8,619 nt of DNA from Candidatus Kaiserbacteria bacterium. GTDB lineage: Bacteria; Patescibacteriota; Minisyncoccia; Phycocordibacterales; UBA12088. The stretch lies in assembly GCA_003561715.1 (NCBI GenBank), contig PWVU01000118.1, positions 1 to 8,619 on the forward strand, written 5' to 3'. This document shows positions 1-5,892 of this stretch, one piece after another (within the stretch, counting starts at the first letter, position 1; the number at the start of each line of letters is the position of its first letter). A program made the translations under genes and the position numbers. The notes beneath the pieces are model-generated. The model was given only the letters and a program-made list of their open reading frames with translations, was not told the origin of the DNA and ran no database searches.

Positions 1-74
1 AGATTCATAAAGTCGATAACGGACCGTGACTTGAAGTCCAATTTCGGGTTACAAACTAAAAGAAAGCACGCCAG

Positions 75-113
75 TCACACTACTCACTACCATCCACTAA
101 CTACACACCAACT
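75..113 (+). promoter_or_regulatory. G-free, C/A-rich untranslated leader of aspS
   Basis: The 39 bases just before the aspS start codon contain no G at all and are built from loose CACTA/ACTAC-like units. No Shine-Dalgarno sequence is present. Such a stretch cannot form G-C pairs with itself and should be single-stranded in the mRNA, which fits initiation by an unstructured leader. Upstream, positions 1-74 show no open frame of note; a short interrupted palindrome (GACTT-G-AAGTC, 28-38) is the only other structure. I could not assign a convincing promoter: TTGAAG (31-36) and TACAAA (50-55) are only 13 bases apart. Confidence 0.45.
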
Positions 114-1451
114 ATGAGAACCCTTATCGGCGAACTACGCCAACACATTGAAAGCGAAGTCACTATTCAAGGCTGGGTCGACGTTGCGCGCGACCAGGGC
201 AAGATGGCATTCTTTGATTTCCGCGATCGGTCAGGGCGCGTGCAGGGCGTGGTCTTCGGTAAGCCCGAGGTCCTCGAGATCGCAAAGACGCTGCGTCCCG
301 AGTGGGTCGTCTCAATTACCGGGAAAGTAAACAAGCGCCCTGAAAAGATGATCAAAGAAGGAGTCCAGAATGGCGACATCGAGCTTGAGATTACTGGAAT
401 TGAAGTATTGAGTGAGGCAAAAGAATTGCCCTTTGCAATGGACGCTGATATAAACATTGACACGCTCCTTGATTATCGCCCGCTTACCTTACGGCGGGAG
501 CGTGAACGCATGATCTTCAAAGTCCAGCATGAGATCATGAAATCGTTTGCATCATTCCTCACCGATGAAGGTTTCACTGAGATCCAATCGCCGAAAATTA
601 TCGGTGAAGATGCGGAAGGTACCGGCGAGGTATTTAAGCTTGAATACTTTAAAGGACAAAGCGCATATCTCGCAACGAGCCCACAGCTCTACAAACAGAT
701 CATGGTCGGTATCTTTGAGCGTGTATTTACAACCGGGAACGTCTTTCGTGCGGAAAAACATTCGACAACGCGTCATCTAAACGAATACACATCGATCGAC
801 GCCGAGATGGGCTTTATCACCGATCACCACGATGTGATGCGAATGGAGATGCGACTGTTGAATCATATTGTCGAACACCTCAAGCAGTCCTGCTCTGATG
901 AATTCGCTTTGCTTGGCGCAACATTCCCAAAGATCAAAGCCGAGTTCCCACACATGAAGCTTCGTGAAGCGCAGGAGCTTATCAAGAAAGAAACCGGTGC
1001 AGACAAAACCAACGAGCCGGACCTTGAACCGGAAGATGAGCGCTGGCTGTGCGAGTACGCCTCGAGAGAGCTTGAAAGCGACTTTATCTTCGTCACCCAC
1101 TATCCTGTGTCAAAGCGTCCGTTCTACACCTACGAAGACGAGGCTGACCCTGGATTCACCAAAAGTTTTGACCTCTTGTTCCGAGGAGTAGAGATCACGA
1201 CTGGTGGACAACGTCTGAATAAAATCGAGGATTACTACAAAAAACTAGAGTACAAAGGGCTAGATCCTGAAAACTTCAGTTTCTACCTGCAAGCATTCAA
1301 ATTCGGCATGCCGCCACACGGTGGATGGGGAATGGGTCTGGAGCGACTCACGCAAAAATTCTTGGGACTCGCAAACGTGAAAGAAGCAACGCTCTTCCCG
1401 CGAGATATGAACCGCATCGATACCTTGTTGTCAAAACAAAACGAGGCATAA
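114..1451 (+). CDS. aspS: Aspartyl-tRNA synthetase, archaeal/eukaryotic type (class II)
   Basis: A 445-residue cytoplasmic enzyme that charges tRNA with aspartate using ATP. The N-terminal OB-fold anticodon-binding domain covers about residues 15-100 (GWVDVARDQGK, FFDFRDRSG). The class II catalytic domain follows: the motif 1 region lies near 145-165 (EGFTEIQSPKII), motif 2 at 211-221 (FRAEKHSTTRH) and motif 3 at 401-411 (PHGGWGMGLER, ending in the class-defining Arg). SIDAEM (227-232) and TTGGQR (362-367) fit AspRS better than AsnRS. The length matches the short archaeal form; the roughly 580-residue bacterial form, with its GAD insertion, is excluded. The ATG at 114 is chosen because MRTLIGEL begins right where the family begins. 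The residues aligned with Trp26 and Lys85 of the Thermococcus discriminating enzyme appear to be Asp23 and Glu77, so the enzyme may also charge tRNA-Asn (inference). The next gene starts 12 bases downstream. Confidence 0.95.
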   Translation: MRTLIGELRQHIESEVTIQGWVDVARDQGKMAFFDFRDRSGRVQGVVFGKPEVLEIAKTLRPEWVVSITGKVNKRPEKMIKEGVQNGDIELEITGIEVLSEAKELPFAMDADINIDTLLDYRPLTLRRERERMIFKVQHEIMKSFASFLTDEGFTEIQSPKIIGEDAEGTGEVFKLEYFKGQSAYLATSPQLYKQIMVGIFERVFTTGNVFRAEKHSTTRHLNEYTSIDAEMGFITDHHDVMRMEMRLLNHIVEHLKQSCSDEFALLGATFPKIKAEFPHMKLREAQELIKKETGADKTNEPDLEPEDERWLCEYASRELESDFIFVTHYPVSKRPFYTYEDEADPGFTKSFDLLFRGVEITTGGQRLNKIEDYYKKLEYKGLDPENFSFYLQAFKFGMPPHGGWGMGLERLTQKFLGLANVKEATLFPRDMNRIDTLLSKQNEA

Positions 1452-1463
1452 TACGATACGTGC

Positions 1464-2064
1464 ATGACCGACACCACCATTCACTTTGCAAACGGCTGGC
1501 TACTTGATCCACTGCTTCTCGCAGGCTACCGCGAGGCACTCAGTGATCCGTGCTGGAAATTACCAAGCAATGATGCGCGCACCGAAGCATTGAGAGCATA
1601 TCGTGCAGAATGGCAGAAACACGGCGAGAGATTGATTGCTGACATGCAATCACTGCTCAAGCTTTCCTTCAAGGAGCAAGATATCACTGTGTATGTTGTT
1701 CACGCACTCAAGGCGGCAATCAGTGATCCGCTCATCCTACATAGTCGTTATGACCCAGACCTTGCCGTCGACGTCATAACACACGAAGTCCTACAATTGT
1801 CTTCTTATTAGAAATAATGAGGAGATAGATCTCAGACGTATACTTTGGAACGAAATGTTTCCTGAGGAAGAACTAACCGTGCAGAACCATGTCGTGCTGC
1901 ATGCGGCGCACGAATTACTGTATCTCAACACACTGGAAGCGCCGGAGCGCCTGACCCGTGAGCGAGAGCGTATGAAAAAATTTCCCGACTACAACCGTTC
2001 ATGGGAGATCGTAGATGAGCGCGGAGCAGAAGCGATACTCAATGAGTTTATAGCTCGATACTAA
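1464..2064 (+). pseudogene. Unknown protein, split by a one-base frameshift; degenerate HExxH-like motif
   Basis: Two adjacent open frames make one gene. The first (1464-1811, 115 residues) starts MTDTTIHFANGW and ends at TAG. The second frame is open from 1780 to 2064 and ends NEFIARY; its first ATG is at 1855. Dropping one base near 1797-1800 joins them as HEVLQ-LLLIRNNEEIDLRRILW, giving about 199 residues with no internal stop. The join falls just after T-H-E-V-L-Q, which looks like a zinc-protease HExxH motif whose second His has become Gln. The second half carries several His residues (NHVVLHAAHELLYL) and a basic ERLTRERERMKK segment. I do not recognise a named family; from memory, similar HExxH-bearing hypothetical proteins occur in Parcubacteria. 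There is no signal peptide or membrane segment. It starts 12 bases after aspS with no Shine-Dalgarno sequence. A real pseudogene, a sequencing error, or two short proteins are all possible. Confidence 0.6.
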
Positions 2065-2068
2065 ATAG

Positions 2069-2099
2069 CCGAACCTCAAACCTCCAGGTGGTGGTTCGG
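2069..2099. terminator. Hairpin between convergent gene ends, possible bidirectional terminator
   Basis: The arms CCGAACC (2069-2075) and GGTTCGG (2093-2099) pair perfectly over 7 bases, and an inner ACCT/AGGT stem (2080-2083 with 2086-2089) closes on a CC loop. The hairpin lies 4 bases after the stop of the plus-strand gene and 2 bases beyond the stop of the minus-strand gene, as expected for a shared terminator. Neither side has a run of T, so it is not a canonical intrinsic terminator and may only protect the mRNA ends. Confidence 0.45.
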
Positions 2100-2101
2100 G
2101 G

Positions 2102-2329
2102 TTAGTTGGTGCACAGTACGTCTTCAAGCCGCACTGCACAGCGCGCTACCGCCCAGTACATCAGCCAGTAGGTGGCTCCGATTGGCTCGGCGATAAAGCA
2201 GAGCATAAAGAAAACACTCATCGTCATCCGCAACAGTGCGTCCAGACGCTGCAGCGCTATCTGTCGACGACGTTCGGGAGTTCGCAACCTCCTGTAACGC
2301 CTGTGTCGCGCAGCACAAAGTTCAATCAT
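2102..2329 (-). CDS. Small Arg-rich putative membrane protein, unknown function
   Basis: A 75-residue open frame on the minus strand, the only gene in the window on that strand. I do not recognise a family. Residues 8-22 are dense in Arg (RHRRYRRLR, then RRR), and residues 30-36 look like an amphipathic helix start. Residues 37-62 are hydrophobic with several aromatics (MSVFFMLCFIAEPIGATYWL, then MYWAVA), enough for one membrane helix or a hairpin with a Pro-Gly turn. By the positive-inside rule the N-terminus should be cytoplasmic. Support for a real gene: AGGA lies 9 bases before the ATG, which is rare in this window; a TTGACA-type promoter sits upstream; and a hairpin follows the stop. Against it: short length, four Cys residues and no known homologue. 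A competing minus-strand frame (2124-2318) has neither the membrane segment nor a ribosome binding site. Confidence 0.45.
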   Translation of the reverse strand: MIELCAARHRRYRRLRTPERRRQIALQRLDALLRMTMSVFFMLCFIAEPIGATYWLMYWAVARCAVRLEDVLCTN

Positions 2330-2370
2330 TCACTTTTTTCCTGGGAAATGAGGACTTACTGCCGGGTGGT

Positions 2371-2399
2371 ATTTAGCCATATATTATTTATTATGTCAA
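2371..2399 (-). promoter_or_regulatory. Candidate promoter of the small minus-strand gene
   Basis: On the minus strand a perfect -35 box TTGACA (2399-2394) is followed by a 17-base AT-rich spacer ending TGG and then CTAAAT (2376-2371), a weak -10 preceded by an extended TG. Transcription would start near 2364, giving a leader of about 35 bases before the ATG at 2329. The -10 box matches the consensus poorly, so the -35 and the position carry the call. Confidence 0.4.
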
Positions 2400-2425
2400 T
2401 ACTAGGGTATACACCCACTCGCTTG

Positions 2426-2431
2426 TACAAT
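2426..2431 (+). promoter_or_regulatory. Candidate -10 box of scpA, implying a leaderless mRNA
   Basis: TACAAT (2426-2431) matches TATAAT at 5 of 6 positions and ends 10 bases before the GTG start of scpA. Transcription would begin near 2438, leaving three or four untranslated bases. No good -35 box lies 17 bases upstream. The overlapping GATAAT (2433-2438) is as good a match but would put the start of transcription inside the gene. Confidence 0.4.
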
Positions 2432-2441
2432 AGATAATATT

Positions 2442-3176
2442 GTGTCTGGGTATCACGTTAAAACCGAGGTCTTTGAGGGACCGCTTGAGGTCCTGCTAGG
2501 CTTGATCGAAAAGCGCAAGCTCCTTATCAATGAGATATCGCTCGCCAAGGTGGCGGACGACTTTATTGCGTACATTCAAACCCATCAGCGCTTTCCGCTA
2601 GGGGAGACGGCGCAGTTCGTATTCGTCGCCTCAACGCTTCTGCTTATAAAATCCCGCTCGCTCTTGCCGCAACTGGAGCTTACCGAGGAAGAGCAAGCGA
2701 GTGTGGAGGAGCTGGAAGCGCGACTCAAGCTCTATCAGATCTTTCGCGGGGCGGGGAAGTCGCTTCAGCGTGACTTTGGAAAGCGCATGCTTTTTGCGCA
2801 GGCCAGGCGCCCCACGCCCGAGCCGGTGTTTTCGCCGGATACACAGACGAGTCTGCCAGGCATACACGACGCTATTCGCCGCGTACTGACCAACTTACCG
2901 AAACCCGCAGAACCCAAACGCGAGGCGATAGTCGAAAAAGTAGTGTCTCTCGAAGAAATGATCGACCGACTGACCACTCGTGTTCGCCAAGCTCTAAAGA
3001 CCAGCTTTCATCACTTCTCCGGGCACGGCAATGGTGCCAAGCGGGTCGAGGTGGTGGTGAGCTTCCTCGCTATGCTTGAATTGGTCAAGCAGGGGATAGT
3101 AACTGTTGAGCAAGAATCGCACTATGCTGATATACTCATTGAAACAGAGAAGATAGGTACGCCACACTATGGATAA
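2442..3176 (+). CDS. scpA: Segregation and condensation protein A (SMC kleisin)
   Basis: A 244-residue kleisin that, with ScpB, bridges the SMC ATPase heads into the bacterial condensin ring for chromosome compaction and segregation. The family N-terminus is clear: YHVKTEVFEGPLEVLLGLIE (4-23), then KRKLLINEISLAKVADDF (24-41) and the helix segment ASTLLLIKSRSLLP (63-76). The middle (110-160) is Pro- and charge-rich and probably flexible. The C-terminal winged helix contains RVEVVVSFLAMLELVKQG (201-218), which binds the SMC head. The GTG at 2442 is the start because conserved sequence begins at residue 4 and no other start codon fits. No Shine-Dalgarno sequence precedes it; a -10-like box 10 bases upstream suggests a leaderless transcript. 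The last 8 bases overlap scpB, the usual partner gene, so the two are probably co-translated. Confidence 0.93.
   Translation: MSGYHVKTEVFEGPLEVLLGLIEKRKLLINEISLAKVADDFIAYIQTHQRFPLGETAQFVFVASTLLLIKSRSLLPQLELTEEEQASVEELEARLKLYQIFRGAGKSLQRDFGKRMLFAQARRPTPEPVFSPDTQTSLPGIHDAIRRVLTNLPKPAEPKREAIVEKVVSLEEMIDRLTTRVRQALKTSFHHFSGHGNGAKRVEVVVSFLAMLELVKQGIVTVEQESHYADILIETEKIGTPHYG
3128..3136 (+). promoter_or_regulatory. Possible internal promoter for scpB within the scpA end
   Basis: TGA-TATACT (3128-3136) has the extended -10 form TGn plus a 5 of 6 match, with a poor TTGAGC -35 at 3106-3111 and a 19-base spacer. It has the same TGn-TATACT form as the stronger site before mraY. Transcription would start near 3143, about 26 bases before scpB. 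It lies in coding sequence, and TATACT also occurs by chance elsewhere in coding parts of the window. Confidence 0.25.
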
Positions 3177-3786
3177 CGATACACACAAACAACACAACGA
3201 CTCGCAAGAGTCGAGCGATGTCGCTAGTGATAGCCAGCCGGTTATGCAAGAACTATCGCTTCCAAGCAAACTACTTGCGCTTCTTTTTTACAAAGGTGAA
3301 CCTGAAACCATCCGCTCGCTTGCACGTGTCCTTGCAGTGAGCGAGGAGGAGGTGGGTAGCGCCGCAGATGCATTGCGCGAGCGACTTCTTGATAGCGGGC
3401 TTGCACTCGTGACCGATGGTGCCTCACTTGAATTGCGCACCAGCCCTGCCGCAAGCGAGATGATCACGGCATTGCGCAAAGACGAGCTCTCGCGTGACCT
3501 CGGAAACGCTGGCGCCGAAACGCTTGCTATTGTACTCTATAGAGGTCCGGTCTCTCGTGCCGAGATCGATCACATCCGCGGAGTTAATTCATCGTTCATA
3601 CTGCGCGCATTGATGATGCGTGGTTTGGTGGAGCGTATCGACGACCCGGAAAATAAACGTACCTACCGCTACCGCGCCACAACCGAAACTCTTGCGCACC
3701 TAGGCATTAGCGATGTAACCCAGCTTCCCGATCACCATGTCGTTTCGAGTGAACTTACAGCCTTTTTCGAATCAGCGCGATCCTAA
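3169..3786 (+). CDS. scpB: Segregation and condensation protein B
   Basis: A 205-residue winged-helix protein that dimerises and binds ScpA to regulate the SMC complex. After a hydrophilic, probably disordered N-terminus (1-28), the first winged helix spans about 30-105 (LLALLFYKGEPETIRSLARV). The second spans about 107-172 and holds the family signature AGAETLAIVLYRGPVSRAEI (114-133) followed by IRGVNSSFILRALMMRGLVE (136-155). The usual GRP turn after the second domain is replaced by DDPENKRTYRYRAT, a divergent form. The start ATG overlaps the scpA end by 8 bases; a weak AGATAGG lies 11 bases upstream. The last 50 bases are shared, in another frame, with the next gene if that gene starts at 3737. 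Confidence 0.92.
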   Translation: MDNDTHKQHNDSQESSDVASDSQPVMQELSLPSKLLALLFYKGEPETIRSLARVLAVSEEEVGSAADALRERLLDSGLALVTDGASLELRTSPAASEMITALRKDELSRDLGNAGAETLAIVLYRGPVSRAEIDHIRGVNSSFILRALMMRGLVERIDDPENKRTYRYRATTETLAHLGISDVTQLPDHHVVSSELTAFFESARS

Positions 3787-4828
3787 GCCAAGCTTCTCGT
3801 TTGATCGAATGGGGAACTCATTCCCGATCTTACAAGAGAAGAAGCGGTCGTATGATCTCCTGATTGCAGGGGTTTTGATAACCGGTCTTGCGGCAGTGGG
3901 GGTGTTTGCCACCTTCGGCCATGCACTCTTTTCAGAAGAGCTTCCACAAGAAGCGGCGGTTGTGCATGCGCCCGCCATATTGGAACCCGATACGGGACTT
4001 GCATTTACTCCGGGGGCATTTGATGGTATCGACATAACCGCGCGTAGTGCAATCGTATACGATGTTCGCAACGATGTGGTGCTGTATGCTCGCTCGGCCG
4101 AAGAGCAAATGCCACTTGCCTCGATCACCAAGGTTATGACCGCACTTGCCGCCAAAGATGTGCTTCCCGCTGAAACGATTGTCACCCTGACAGAATCTTC
4201 TGTTGCGACGGAAGGTAACTCGGGATTTGAGGTGGGAGAGCAATGGCAACTCGGTGATCTTTCCGCATTCATGATGATGACCTCTTCCAATGAAGCAGCG
4301 CAAGCAATTGCTCAGACAGTCGGCAACACACTCCGCACGCGTGAGTCGGCAATGCAAAGTGATGCACTTGATCGTCTTGCATTCGTACAGCGCATGAATT
4401 TAAAAGGACGTGATCTGAATTTGTCGCACACCGTGTTTGCCAACGCAAGCGGACTCGATGTTGACATTGCTTCTGCGGGCGGGTATGGATCCGTTCGAGA
4501 TGTTGCGCGATTGATGAGTCACCTGATCCAACATCATCCCGATCTGGTCGAGTCAACGCGAAACACCGGTGCGCAATTCACTGCTGAAAACGGCAAAGTA
4601 TACTCGGCACGAAATACCAATCAATTCGTACACAATATCCCCGGACTCATTGCCTCAAAGACCGGCTTTACCGATCTCGCCGGTGGAAACCTCGCCATTG
4701 CCTACGATACAGGATTCAGTCACCCGATTGTGATCGTGGTCCTTGGTTCAACGTGGGAAGAGCGTTTTTCAGATATTGAAACACTTCACACCGCAACACA
4801 ACTGCATTTACGTGGCGCCGAGCGGTAA
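3737..4828 (+). CDS. Serine-type D-alanyl-D-alanine carboxypeptidase (S11 family, DacA-like)
   Basis: A 363-residue penicillin-binding protein that removes the terminal D-Ala from peptidoglycan stem peptides outside the membrane. All three active-site motifs are visible: S129-I-T-K132 in PLASITKVMTA, S183-S-N185 in MTSSNEAAQAIA, and K308-T-G310 in ASKTGFTDLAGG. A membrane helix at about 41-62 (LLIAGVLITGLAAVGVFATF) anchors it as a type II protein, with a 40-residue cytoplasmic tail and a linker at 66-100. The C-terminal PBP5-like beta domain and amphipathic anchor are absent, so attachment is N-terminal. The start is uncertain: ATG 3737 overlaps scpB by 50 bases, while ATG 3809 (residue 25) leaves a 22-base gap and keeps the helix. 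Neither has a Shine-Dalgarno sequence. It is probably co-transcribed with scpAB. Confidence 0.9.
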   Translation: MSFRVNLQPFSNQRDPKPSFSFDRMGNSFPILQEKKRSYDLLIAGVLITGLAAVGVFATFGHALFSEELPQEAAVVHAPAILEPDTGLAFTPGAFDGIDITARSAIVYDVRNDVVLYARSAEEQMPLASITKVMTALAAKDVLPAETIVTLTESSVATEGNSGFEVGEQWQLGDLSAFMMMTSSNEAAQAIAQTVGNTLRTRESAMQSDALDRLAFVQRMNLKGRDLNLSHTVFANASGLDVDIASAGGYGSVRDVARLMSHLIQHHPDLVESTRNTGAQFTAENGKVYSARNTNQFVHNIPGLIASKTGFTDLAGGNLAIAYDTGFSHPIVIVVLGSTWEERFSDIETLHTATQLHLRGAER

Positions 4829-4858
4829 TGCGGACACATACAAGTCACACATTTGTAT

Positions 4859-5794
4859 ATGACACTCTTTCTTTGGTTGCTTGCCTTAGGCGTATCCCTT
4901 GCACTTTTAACAAAGGGTGCGCAGTGGATGCTTGAGAGCGCCGAAAAAATCGGTGGTGCGCTCAAACTCTCTCCTTTCATCATCGGGGTATTACTAGTGG
5001 GGGTGGGAACCTCGCTTCCCGAACTCGTGTCGGCGCTGTATGCGGTGTATACCGGTGCAACAAATCTGGTCGTTGCCAATGCCGTGGGTTCGAATATCGC
5101 CAACATCCTCCTTGTTGTGGCGATTGCTGCTGTCTATGCAGGATATCTCAAAATGGAGGGGGAGACTATAGATGTGGACTTTCCGCTCCTGGCTGCAGGT
5201 ACGGTGCTCGTTATCCTTATGAGTCTAGACGGCATCATTTCACGGACCGAATCAGCATTTCTGACAGTGGGAGTACTGTTGTATCTCGTATATGCAGTCC
5301 TTACCAAACGCCCCGAACAAGACGTTGCAAAACGCGCACGTGAGACAATATCTATACGCGAATGGAGTTTCTTTGTGTTTGGGATCGTGGCACTTGCAAT
5401 CGGGGCAAAATACACCATTGATTCGGTGATCGCTATTTCAGACATCACCGGTATCGGCTCCGGGGCAATCGCACTCTTTGCCGTTGCGCTTGGCACCTCA
5501 TTGCCGGAGCTGGTCACGTCAATTTACGCCGCCCGCCAGGGGAATGCCTCGCTCATTTTTGGTAACATATTCGGCTCTAATATGTTCAATATATTGGCAG
5601 TCATTGGTATCCCGGGGCTGTTCGCAACGCTCTCAATAGACAATGAGACTGCGCGCTTTGGTATTCCGGTTATGATCGCGGCTACGGTACTCTTTTTCGT
5701 TTCGGGACTCTCACGACGCATCAATCGTTGGGAAGGTATCTTCTTGCTATTTGTGTATGTCTACTTTATTGGAAGTATCTTCGGCTTATTATAA
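4859..5794 (+). CDS. Calcium/sodium antiporter of the CaCA family (YrbG-like)
   Basis: A 311-residue integral membrane exchanger that exports Ca2+ against Na+ entry. It shows the inverted alpha repeats that form the ion path: GVGTSLPELVSAL (48-60) with NAVGSN (74-79), and ALGTSLPELVTSI (210-222) with NIFGSN (236-241). Glu55 and Glu217 in the two TSLPE motifs are the expected ion ligands. About ten hydrophobic segments span the length, with a charged cytoplasmic loop (TKRPEQDVAKRARETISIRE, about 149-168) dividing the halves. Family length is about 310-320, so it is complete. I prefer ATG 4859; an in-frame TTG at 4853 would add two residues. No Shine-Dalgarno sequence is seen. It begins 30 bases after the carboxypeptidase stop and may be the last gene of the scpAB unit. 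The actual ion cannot be read from sequence. Confidence 0.9.
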   Translation: MTLFLWLLALGVSLALLTKGAQWMLESAEKIGGALKLSPFIIGVLLVGVGTSLPELVSALYAVYTGATNLVVANAVGSNIANILLVVAIAAVYAGYLKMEGETIDVDFPLLAAGTVLVILMSLDGIISRTESAFLTVGVLLYLVYAVLTKRPEQDVAKRARETISIREWSFFVFGIVALAIGAKYTIDSVIAISDITGIGSGAIALFAVALGTSLPELVTSIYAARQGNASLIFGNIFGSNMFNILAVIGIPGLFATLSIDNETARFGIPVMIAATVLFFVSGLSRRINRWEGIFLLFVYVYFIGSIFGLL

Positions 5795-5828
5795 CCTGAG
5801 GATAGTACGAGGTTGAAAAACGGGGATG

Positions 5829-5837
5829 TGGTATACT
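5829..5837 (+). promoter_or_regulatory. Extended -10 promoter of the mraY-ftsW-murG unit
   Basis: TGG-TATACT (5829-5837) fits the extended -10 form TGn-TATAAT with one mismatch, in the 98-base gap between the antiporter and mraY. TTGAAA (5813-5818) is too close (13 bases) to act as a normal -35, but an extended -10 can work without one. Transcription would start near 5844, giving a leader of about 49 bases. The 7-base word ACTGAGC occurs at 5835-5841 and again at 5844-5850, straddling the -10 and the start point, and could be a regulator site. Confidence 0.55.
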
Positions 5838-5892
5838 GAGCGAACTGAGCATCGTATGCGCAGCTGAACCCTGTCAATAGCCTTAGTCGCTC

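Noticed and set aside
1428..1457. TTGTCA (1428-1433) with TACGAT (1452-1457) as a promoter for the gene at 1464
   Set aside because: The -10 matches only 4 of 6 positions and the site lies in the aspS end; read-through from aspS is simpler.
1541..1730. Identical 10-base word CAGTGATCCG at 1541-1550 and 1721-1730, exactly 180 bases apart in frame
   Set aside because: Flanking protein sequence is not similar beyond Ser-Asp-Pro, so this is no evidence for an internal duplication.
2124..2318. Second minus-strand frame of 64 residues within the small membrane gene
   Set aside because: It has no ribosome binding site, no membrane segment and a low-complexity Ser/Ala composition; it appears to be a shadow of the frame at 2102-2329.
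5795..5817. AACCT/AGGTT inverted repeat after the antiporter as a terminator
   Set aside because: A 5-base stem with a long loop and no T run is too weak to call.
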